Positions 1 to 6,315 of a DNA stretch of 39,607 nucleotides are shown here, in pieces; position 1 is the stretch's first letter, and each line of letters begins with the position of its first letter. A program made the translations under genes and the position numbers. Source of the stretch: Bacteroidota bacterium (GTDB taxonomy: Bacteria; Bacteroidota; Bacteroidia; Chitinophagales; LD1); contig JAFDYQ010000041.1 of NCBI GenBank assembly GCA_018267365.1, forward strand, positions 1 through 39,607, written 5' to 3'. Below the pieces are notes generated by a model that searched no databases, was not told the origin of the DNA, and saw only the letters and a list, made by a program, of their open reading frames with translations.

Positions 1-101
1 GAGTACGGCTAAAATAGTCCGTGAGAAAGCGCTCTAATAATCAGTACAAAACATATAGCTGCAATTTGCTGTTTGTAACGATTGGAAACACTGCAAGGGC
101 A

Positions 102-1727
102 TCACACCTCGCTCAAAACGCGATATAAATTATCATCTGCTGTCACGTTGAGTTTCTTGCGTATGCGATAGCGGTGATTTTCTACTGTGCGCAGGCTGGT
201 GACCAGCAGGTTGGCGATTTCTTTATTACTGAAATTATTTTTGAGCAGCGAGCATATCTTGGCCTCAGTAGCAGAGAGCTGCGGAAAAGTTTTTCTGATC
301 CGTGTGATATAATCATTATTCACTGTTTCCATTTTCTCAATCAGGACCTGCTGCTCATATTCTACATTGATGGCCGCGCTGATTTTGCTATCGAGAGCCT
401 TCATGATCTCATTTTTCTGTATGTTTTCCCTTCGCATATTTTTCATAAAAGCCTTCATCTCCTTTAGCAGTTCCATTTTCTGATTGAGAAAGTCTGAAGC
501 CATCAGTAGTTCTTGTTTTTTCATATCGATATCTTTTTTGAGGAGGTCGTTTTGCCTCTCTTTTTCTATCAATTCATAGCGTGTATTGATACTGGCTATG
601 CGCTTGTCATAGTCACGGCGCAGACTCGATGCCTGATGCGCTTTGGCCTCTATGAGCAGGTCATATGCCCTGCGGTAGTCACCATGCCTGGCGGCAAAGG
701 CTGCATAGCGCTCCTTAAATTGCCATTGGTGAAAATCAGAACCACTCTCTGCCATGATCTCTTCTGCCTCCCTCTCACACTTTTCTGCGGGCTTGGATCT
801 GCCCATGCTGATGAGCACCGAAGCATGGCAGAGGAGGTTTTCGCAGAGAAAGAAGATCATATTCGCCTCCCGGTGAAAAGCCTCTGCCAGGCGTAGATGC
901 CGCAGGGCCTGATCATACTCGCCCAATGCCAGCCTATTCTCCGCCATATAGCTGTGGATAGCAGCGATCTCTTCATTCACCGGTTCGTCTCTAAACTGGT
1001 CCAATAACTCCCCCAGTACCTCTATGCTGTGCGCGTACTGCCCCGTCTCACACAGATACTGTCCATAGGTGAGCATGGTGCTCAGACGTGTATACTCGCC
1101 TGCCAGCGCCAGCTCCGGCGACTGCATGATGACCTGCAGCTCCTCGTATGCGCGGTCATACAGTTTCAGGTTTAACAGCTCTACGCAGCGCGCATTCATC
1201 GTGCTGCTATAGGCGCGTGCATATACGAAAGGTTCTACTCCTGCAGTTTTCAAAACGCTGAGGGCCTCCTCTGATGTCTCGAGGTACTTTTCAAAATCCG
1301 CATATTTGAGATAGATATTGCTCAGTGTATCGAGTGCAGCTGCCTGCTGGTATGGCTGGCCGATGGCAGCAGAGAGCTGTATAGTCCTACGCAGGCAGCG
1401 CTCAGCCTCATCTACATCGCCGGTGATGAGCAGTTCTGCGCCGAGCATACGCAGCGCCAGCGCTTCCATAGCGGTATTCTTTTGTGCTATAGCCATATGC
1501 TCGCCCTGACGATAGAGAGCAATGGCTTCTTTGAGTTTCCCCTTATTGCGCTGCTGCGCACCCCTCAGTATGATGAGACGAGGCGAGGGCAGCAGGTGAG
1601 GATTGGCGCGCAGCACTGCCTCTACTGTCTTCATCTGCCGGTCAAAGTTGATATTGTCTCGCGAGACTTTGCCAGCCTCCAATATCAGTGCATCAAACTC
1701 TGCGTCTGTGATCTTTTGCTTCTTCAT
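102..1727 (-). CDS. TPR-coiled coil-LuxR-type transcriptional regulator
   Basis: A 541-residue protein. Roughly residues 40-370 are helical tetratricopeptide-like repeats, residues 385-470 are a charged coiled coil, and residues 480-541 form a LuxR/GerE helix-turn-helix (LSATEAKICSLL, FSNKEIANLL, SLRTVENHRYRIRKKL). Proteins of this layout are common in Bacteroidota; many carry a membrane segment between the TPRs and the coiled coil, but none is visible here, so this one is probably cytosolic. It has no receiver domain, so input is likely a ligand or protein partner bound by the TPRs. It is divergent from the sulfur-oxidation cluster across a 265-base gap, making that cluster a plausible target; this is inference only. 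The start is an ATG lying 7 bases after a TAACTTTG box, so the transcript may be almost leaderless. Confidence 0.85.
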   Translation of the reverse strand: MKKQKITDAEFDALILEAGKVSRDNINFDRQMKTVEAVLRANPHLLPSPRLIILRGAQQRNKGKLKEAIALYRQGEHMAIAQKNTAMEALALRMLGAELLITGDVDEAERCLRRTIQLSAAIGQPYQQAAALDTLSNIYLKYADFEKYLETSEEALSVLKTAGVEPFVYARAYSSTMNARCVELLNLKLYDRAYEELQVIMQSPELALAGEYTRLSTMLTYGQYLCETGQYAHSIEVLGELLDQFRDEPVNEEIAAIHSYMAENRLALGEYDQALRHLRLAEAFHREANMIFFLCENLLCHASVLISMGRSKPAEKCEREAEEIMAESGSDFHQWQFKERYAAFAARHGDYRRAYDLLIEAKAHQASSLRRDYDKRIASINTRYELIEKERQNDLLKKDIDMKKQELLMASDFLNQKMELLKEMKAFMKNMRRENIQKNEIMKALDSKISAAINVEYEQQVLIEKMETVNNDYITRIRKTFPQLSATEAKICSLLKNNFSNKEIANLLVTSLRTVENHRYRIRKKLNVTADDNLYRVLSEV

Positions 1728-1734
1728 GGCTATA

Positions 1735-1742
1735 CAAAGTTA
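1735..1742 (-). promoter_or_regulatory. Candidate -7 box of the LuxR-type regulator gene
   Basis: On the minus strand the sequence reads TAACTTTG, an exact match to the Bacteroidota -7 consensus TAnnTTTG, with only 7 bases before the ATG at 1727. No TTTG with the usual spacing of about 19 bases is seen upstream; the only TTTG is 11 bases away. Confidence 0.45.
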
Positions 1743-1931
1743 GGCTTATATCGCAAAGGATATACGCATCCGGTAGAGCGGTAGTTTTCTTTAAATGATA
1801 GATCATCAGTTTGTTAAGCGGGTATTGAGTAGTAATAGAGTACGTGCAGAAGACAAAAACTGTGGACAAATGAAATTTTCAAATACTCTTAACATAGGAT
1901 TTATTCTATTGATGCAAATCACAATTGTTTT

Positions 1932-1945
1932 ATGACAGGCGTCAT
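1932..1945. promoter_or_regulatory. Palindromic operator ATGAC-N4-GTCAT (Crp/Fnr-like)
   Basis: A perfect 5+5 base palindrome with a 4-base spacer (AGGC). Its centre (about 1938.5) is some 42 bases upstream of the start expected from the CACCTTTG box at 1968-1975. That is the class II activator position used by Crp/Fnr-family regulators, whose half-sites are of the TGAC/GTCA or TTGAT/ATCAA type. The match to a particular regulator is inference; no such regulator gene is in the window. Confidence 0.45.
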
Positions 1946-1967
1946 GAGCATTCATACAAACAGGGGC

Positions 1968-1975
1968 CACCTTTG
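1968..1975 (+). promoter_or_regulatory. Candidate -7 box of the sulfur cluster
   Basis: CACCTTTG differs from the Bacteroidota consensus TAnnTTTG by one base. It gives a predicted start near 1981 and a leader of about 12 bases that includes a purine-rich AAAGAGGG before the ATG at 1993. A weak -7 box combined with an activator-like palindrome fits an activated promoter. Confidence 0.4.
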
Positions 1976-1992
1976 CATAGCAAAAGAGGGAT

Positions 1993-3231
1993 ATGGATTC
2001 AAAACGGATAGTGATACTCGGGGCCGGTACTGCGGGTACGATGATGGCCAATCATCTCAGGCATCAGCATGCACTGCGTGACTGGGAGATCGTGATCATA
2101 GATGAGCGCGAGGTGCACTATTACCAGCCTGGATTTTTGTTTTTGCCATTTGATATTTATCAGCCGGAGGATATAGTCAAGCCGATACGAGAGTTTATGC
2201 CTGATGGTGTCCATCTGGTCACGGGCAGGATAGAATCAATACAGCCAGATCAGTCTCATGTGCTGCTGTCAGATGGTACATCTGTGCGCTATGATATACT
2301 GATAGTGGCTACCGGCGCCCGCCCCGTACCACAGGAGGTGCAGGGCATGGCGGGACCGGAGTGGAGGCGATCTATATTCGATTTCTACACCTATGAAGGT
2401 GCACTGGCGCTGAGAGACAAGCTGCGCAAATGGGAGGGAGGCCGCCTGGTGGTACATATCACAGAGATGCCGATCAAATGTCCCGTAGCGCCGTTGGAAT
2501 TTTCTTTTTTGGCAGACTCTTATTTTCAGGAAAGGGGAATGAGAGACAAGGTGGATATCACTTTTGTCACACCGCTGAGCGGAGCCTTTACCAAGCCGCG
2601 CGCTACTGACACGCTGCAGCACCTGCTGACCGACAAAAACATCAAAGTGGAGGCGGACTTTGCTATAGAGCACGTGGACAATGAAGCGAAAGCCATAGTA
2701 GACTACGGTGGGCGCAGTGTGCCATTTGACCTGCTGGTCACCGTACCTACTAATAAGGGCGCAGATGCACTCGAGACCTGCGGCCTGGGAGATGAACTCA
2801 ACTTTGTACCAACCAATAAAGGATCCCTGCAGTCAAAGGATCACCCTAACATATTCGTGATAGGAGATGCGACCAATATACCCGCCTCAAAGGCAGGATC
2901 GGTAGCGCATTTTGAGGCCGAGATACTCACAGATAATATTGTACGCTATGTGAAGGGCGAACCCCTGGTAGAGGAATTTGACGGACATGCCAACTGCTTC
3001 GTAGAGACAGGCCACGGTAAAGCACTGCTCATAGACTTCAACTATACGCATGAGCCTGTAGAGGGTACCTTTCCCATACCGGGTGTAGGGCCGCTGAGGC
3101 TGCTGAAGGAGAGCCGCATGAACCATATGGGCAAACTGGCTTTCCGCTGGATCTATTGGCATATGCTCCTAAAGGGCACGCACGTACCCTTTGTGAGTGC
3201 GACCATGCAAGAGGCTGGGAAAGATTTTTAA
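1993..3231 (+). CDS. Sulfide:quinone oxidoreductase-like FAD flavoprotein
   Basis: A 412-residue pyridine-nucleotide-disulfide-family flavoprotein. The N-terminus has the dinucleotide-binding fold (VILGAGTAGTMMA, residues 7-19) with the acidic strand end IIDERE. ATGARPV (106-112) and IFVIGDATNIPASK (287-300) are the second and third FAD contacts. Cys163 in PIKCPVAPLE and Cys335 in HANCFVETG sit where sulfide:quinone oxidoreductases keep their redox pair; Cys263 is a further candidate. The C-terminal amphipathic part (about 370-400) could dock to the membrane. Expected reaction: sulfide oxidised to sulfane sulfur or polysulfide, electrons to quinone. It leads a cluster with TusE/DsrC-like and DsrE-like sulfur carriers, which strongly supports a sulfide role over NADH dehydrogenase 2. 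The exact SQR type cannot be fixed by eye. Confidence 0.82.
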   Translation: MDSKRIVILGAGTAGTMMANHLRHQHALRDWEIVIIDEREVHYYQPGFLFLPFDIYQPEDIVKPIREFMPDGVHLVTGRIESIQPDQSHVLLSDGTSVRYDILIVATGARPVPQEVQGMAGPEWRRSIFDFYTYEGALALRDKLRKWEGGRLVVHITEMPIKCPVAPLEFSFLADSYFQERGMRDKVDITFVTPLSGAFTKPRATDTLQHLLTDKNIKVEADFAIEHVDNEAKAIVDYGGRSVPFDLLVTVPTNKGADALETCGLGDELNFVPTNKGSLQSKDHPNIFVIGDATNIPASKAGSVAHFEAEILTDNIVRYVKGEPLVEEFDGHANCFVETGHGKALLIDFNYTHEPVEGTFPIPGVGPLRLLKESRMNHMGKLAFRWIYWHMLLKGTHVPFVSATMQEAGKDF

Positions 3232-3250
3232 AAACTCTAAAACAGGGAAT

Positions 3251-3559
3251 ATGGATAAGACAATAGCAGGAAAGACCATACAGGTAAACGACGAAGGCTT
3301 TATGACAGATTTCTCTCAGTGGGATAGGGCAGTAGGAGATGCACTGGCCGCGGAGGCCGGTATCACACTCACACAGAGGCACCGGGAGGTGCTCGACTAT
3401 CTCCAGTCTGAGTACCGCAAAAATGTACCCCTGAGTATACGCAAGGTGGGCAAAAGCGGCGTAGTGGATATCAAGGAGTTCTATGCACTCTTTCCTACCG
3501 CACCGCTCAAGACAGCAGCCAAAATAGCCGGCATACCTAAGCCTGCAAGTTGTATATGA
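3251..3559 (+). CDS. TusE/DsrC/DsvC-family sulfur carrier protein
   Basis: A 102-residue protein starting MDKTIAGKTIQVNDEGF with the family pattern DEGFMxDFSQWD and ending AGIPKPASCI. The penultimate Cys101 matches the conserved sulfur-carrying CysA of DsrC/TusE. The position ten residues before it, which is a second cysteine (CysB) in true DsrC of sulfite reductase systems, is not cysteine here (Ala90/Lys91). It should therefore act as a TusE-like one-cysteine carrier rather than as the trisulfide substrate of DsrAB. The ATG at 3251 is preferred over the longer in-frame opening at 3197, which lies inside the flavoprotein gene. It lies 19 bases after the flavoprotein gene and 24 before the DsrE-like gene, so all are probably one transcript. 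Confidence 0.85.
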   Translation: MDKTIAGKTIQVNDEGFMTDFSQWDRAVGDALAAEAGITLTQRHREVLDYLQSEYRKNVPLSIRKVGKSGVVDIKEFYALFPTAPLKTAAKIAGIPKPASCI

Positions 3560-3583
3560 CGTAGACTATAAACCAAAAGTAAT

Positions 3584-4066
3584 ATGGAAGAAGAAAAAGG
3601 CAGGATCAGGAAGATGATGATCATCCTCTCCAAAGCCACCCTCGAAAATGTATACGCTGCATTCGTACTGGCCAACGGCGCGCGGATGGAAGGTATAGAG
3701 GCAGAAATGTTTTTTACCTTCTTTGGCCTGGAGGCCATACACAAGAAAAAGCTGGAGCACCTGCACGTGGCTACCGTGGGCAATCCTGCCATGCATATGC
3801 CTACTATGCTGGGAGGCCTGCCGGGCATGGAGGCACTGGCTACGTCTATGATGAAAAAGGAAATGGAAAAGATAGATATGCCTGATGTAAATGAGTTTCT
3901 GGAGATTCTCAAGGCCTCCGGTGTGAAACTATGGGCCTGCAAACTGGCTATGGATATGTTTCACTACAAACGTGAGGACCTGATAGATGATCTGGATGGT
4001 GTGCTGACAGTAGGAGATTTTTACCATCAGGGTGCTGGAGAGGGCACGCATATGCTCTTTGTATAG
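3584..4066 (+). CDS. DsrE/DsrF-like sulfurtransferase family protein
   Basis: A 160-residue soluble protein with the DsrE/F/H fold pattern. It opens with a strand (MMIILSKATLENVYAAFVLANGA), has MFFTFFGLEAIHK in the middle, and later ILKASGVKLWACKLAMDMF. Cys119 in WACKLAMDMF occupies the persulfide-accepting position of DsrE2-like proteins; it is the only cysteine. A Met/Gly-rich stretch (70-90) is also typical of the subgroup. It probably accepts sulfane sulfur made by the upstream flavoprotein and passes it to the TusE-like carrier. There is no membrane segment, unlike some DsrE2 proteins. Start at ATG 3584, which gives the family's usual length. Confidence 0.82.
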   Translation: MEEEKGRIRKMMIILSKATLENVYAAFVLANGARMEGIEAEMFFTFFGLEAIHKKKLEHLHVATVGNPAMHMPTMLGGLPGMEALATSMMKKEMEKIDMPDVNEFLEILKASGVKLWACKLAMDMFHYKREDLIDDLDGVLTVGDFYHQGAGEGTHMLFV

Positions 4067-4120
4067 CCTATCATCAGACGTGGCGGGAAATTTGCTGGAC
4101 AAAAAGCAAACCCCGAAAGA

Positions 4121-4522
4121 ATGGAGTCAAAAAATACTACACGTGAACTCGTGGAAAAGCAAACTGCGAGCGACCATCTGGCCAATGAGCGGACTATGCT
4201 GGCGTGGGTACGCACGGGCATCGGTATCATAGCATTCGGCTTTGCTGTGGTCAAGTTTTCCCTATTCATCAGGCAGATAGCTCTCGCACTGGGCAATGAT
4301 ACGATACACCCGCGCGGCTACTCCTCAGAGATAGGTATAGCACTGGTAGCGCTCGGCACACTGACCATACTGCTATCATATCTCAGATATCGGCGTACGG
4401 AGGTACAACTCAACAATGGGGCGTATCGCCACTCTCCTCTGCTCATCCAGCTCCTCACAGGGCTGATCTTTTTGATAGGCCTGCTGCTATTGATATATCT
4501 GGTACTCACAGGCTCACGATAG
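4121..4522 (+). CDS. DUF202 (YidH-type) small membrane protein
   Basis: A 133-residue protein with the DUF202 signature HLANERTMLAWVRTGIGIIAFGFAVVK at residues 19-45 (key residues: ANERT, W, RT), followed by three hydrophobic helices (about 33-52, 69-87, 109-130). Function of the family is unknown. DUF202 genes are found beside sulfide- or sulfur-oxidation genes in some bacteria, and this one ends the flavoprotein-TusE-DsrE cluster with a 54-base gap. Its role could be membrane docking, but that is a guess. It converges on the lipoprotein gene with only 8 bases between stop codons and no evident terminator. Confidence 0.8.
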   Translation: MESKNTTRELVEKQTASDHLANERTMLAWVRTGIGIIAFGFAVVKFSLFIRQIALALGNDTIHPRGYSSEIGIALVALGTLTILLSYLRYRRTEVQLNNGAYRHSPLLIQLLTGLIFLIGLLLLIYLVLTGSR

Positions 4523-4530
4523 CTGCGTTG

Positions 4531-4938
4531 CTATTGTCCGCCTCCGTCTATAGAGTTATTCTCATGTATCTTTTTACGAAAGAGCGCTTCTTCCCGTGCT
4601 TTATTCACCAGATATATATTGCTGTCTGTCACTGCAGGTGCATAGCCCATAGTACCGGCAGCATTTTCCACCTTTGCCTTTGTCTTGATTTCTGTGGCCA
4701 TAGTGCCAGGCCGTGATTCAGTTTTCATAGTTTTGGTGCTGGCTGTCGGTGCATTGTCTTGCAGTGCGGGTTGTGGTATGCCTCCTGCAGTGTCCGTCAC
4801 GGGTTTAGAGGTAGAGAGGACCTCGTCCTGACTACGGGTATCTACCGGTGCCGGACCGGGGCTTGTATTTTCTTTATCATCACTGCTGCAGGCTGCAAAT
4901 AATAATGCTGCTACCGCAAGAGGGAATAATCGTTTCAT
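4531..4938 (-). CDS. Small low-complexity lipoprotein, probably surface-exported
   Basis: A 135-residue protein. The signal peptide MKRLFPLAVAALLFAAC ends in a lipobox with Cys17, immediately followed by SSDDKEN. An acidic run straight after the lipid cysteine is the Bacteroidota lipoprotein export signal, so the mature protein is likely on the cell surface. The rest is rich in Pro, Thr, Lys and Asp and looks disordered, with no recognised domain. It stands alone between the convergent DUF202 gene and the CHASE3 kinase-like gene, which is in the same direction upstream. Function unknown. Confidence 0.7.
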   Translation of the reverse strand: MKRLFPLAVAALLFAACSSDDKENTSPGPAPVDTRSQDEVLSTSKPVTDTAGGIPQPALQDNAPTASTKTMKTESRPGTMATEIKTKAKVENAAGTMGYAPAVTDSNIYLVNKAREEALFRKKIHENNSIDGGGQ

Positions 4939-5087
4939 ACCTTTTGTTTTTGATAAAAGGACAAAAGCCTTGCCGAAAATCCTCCTTGATTCCTCTGAGC
5001 AGGATATTACCCATCCCGGCGAGCATAGGTAGGTATAACCAGTAGCGTGATTTAAGGGCTCACCAGGCGGACAGCGGACAGATACGA

Positions 5088-5957
5088 TCAGGAATCGAGA
5101 TACCGGGACCGCAGCTCCCGGATCGTATTTTCCATTTGCTTTACTCCGTCTATGATATAGCTGAGAAACTCCAACTCATCTGTATGGGCGGTGTGCCCCT
5201 GGTACTTCTTTTTTAGCAGCTGGGCAAAGCCGGCTATATTGCGCAGCGGGGTTTTTAATTCATGGTAGGAGAGATTAGTGTACTGCGCCATACGCTCATT
5301 GGCCCTGCTGAGGGAGTCCACGGCTTTTTCCAGGTTTCGGGTATACTGGCTCAGTGTGCGCTCAGTATACCAGGCCAGGATCGTATTGAAAAATATCAGC
5401 ATCACAATCAGCCCGAGAAAGAATGTGAAAAGATAGTGGCCCCTTTCTTTGTGTTGCTGTATCTCGGCATTGAGATCTGTACGCAGTTTGGCCGAGGCAG
5501 TACGGAGAGAGTCCATCATCATACTGCCTGTGGCAGAGGCCACCATAGCCAGTGCGGAGTCTTTCTGCTGATGGTCGTAGAGGTCGATACCTGCCTGTAG
5601 CCGGCCCATGCGCCGCTCGGCCAGTCCCTGTAGGGCTATGATGCTATCCCTGGCCAGATCTATAGATAAGGTATCATAATATGCTTCATTTTTCAAAAGC
5701 TCCTGTCGCGCAGCGTAGAAGCTATCGCTATACCTGGCCTGACCGGTGAGCAGATAGCCTCGCTGGGCCGACTCTGCAAATGACACATACCGGCTCGTAT
5801 TGCGGAGGTAGGTGTCTAGCTGCGTATTGCGGTGCTCTACATCATTGGTCTGCTCTGAATTCTTATATGCGTAGAATCCCAATAATAACTCTATGATAAG
5901 TAAGATGGGGGTGACGGATAGTAGTAGCAGTGTGTTCCTTTTTCCTGCGAAGGTCAT
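5088..5957 (-). CDS. CHASE3-HisKA protein lacking a kinase ATPase domain
   Basis: Taken from the ATG at 5957, a 289-residue protein. TM1 spans about 9-31, then a CHASE3-like helical sensor (NTSRYVSFAESAQRGYLLTG), TM2 about 176-196, a coiled linker, then a HisKA helix pair with the phospho-acceptor box LSYHELKTPLRNIAGFAQLL (His232). Translation stops at residue 289, right after the second HisKA helix. No N, G1 or G2 box follows, and the 149 bases to the next gene cannot hold one. It may be phosphorylated in trans by another kinase, act as a sensory scaffold, or be a decayed gene. The frame stays open upstream to 6176, but those residues lack coding character and would bury the first membrane helix, so the shorter start is preferred. 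Confidence 0.75.
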   Translation of the reverse strand: MTFAGKRNTLLLLSVTPILLIIELLLGFYAYKNSEQTNDVEHRNTQLDTYLRNTSRYVSFAESAQRGYLLTGQARYSDSFYAARQELLKNEAYYDTLSIDLARDSIIALQGLAERRMGRLQAGIDLYDHQQKDSALAMVASATGSMMMDSLRTASAKLRTDLNAEIQQHKERGHYLFTFFLGLIVMLIFFNTILAWYTERTLSQYTRNLEKAVDSLSRANERMAQYTNLSYHELKTPLRNIAGFAQLLKKKYQGHTAHTDELEFLSYIIDGVKQMENTIRELRSRYLDS

Positions 5958-6315
5958 ACTGAGAATAAAGGGTAAGTCAGTAAAAGAATGAGCGTGGTAT
6001 AGCTGCCGCCCGGCGGGGATAAAGACATATCTGGCATAGTCAGAAGAATTTGGGGTGAGGCAATTTAATCGAAAAGCAATACCCCAAATGCTAAAAATGA
6101 ATGACCTGGGTCGGAAGGATAAAATATGATATAGTACAGATGGCTCAGAGCAGCTACTTTGCTCTATGCAATACACACCTGCCGCTGCGTGTTGATATTA
6201 AATAGGTAGAAAATTTTGCAGCGGGATGGCATAGGCTAAATTTACAGATGGTTAGCTATGCCTGTGACCGTATCGCAGGTAGTGGCAGGTATGATTTAAA
6301 TTTAAAATATCGAGT
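5958..6315. other. Divergent intergenic region
   Basis: About 358 bases between the CHASE3-HisKA gene and the T9SS triad. An open frame on the minus strand (to 6176) shows no domain and is taken as non-coding. The only signal seen is a candidate plus-strand promoter at 6215-6244. Confidence 0.5.
6215..6244 (+). promoter_or_regulatory. Candidate promoter of the T9SS triad
   Basis: TTTG at 6215-6218, an 18-base spacer, then TAAATTTA at 6237-6244, one base off TAnnTTTG. This fits the Bacteroidota -33/-7 arrangement and would give a leader of about 65 bases before the ATG at 6316. Confidence 0.4.

Noticed and set aside
5958..6176. N-terminal extension of the CHASE3-HisKA protein
   Set aside because: The extra 73 residues have no domain and would place the first membrane helix far from the N-terminus; the ATG at 5957 gives the usual CHASE3 layout.
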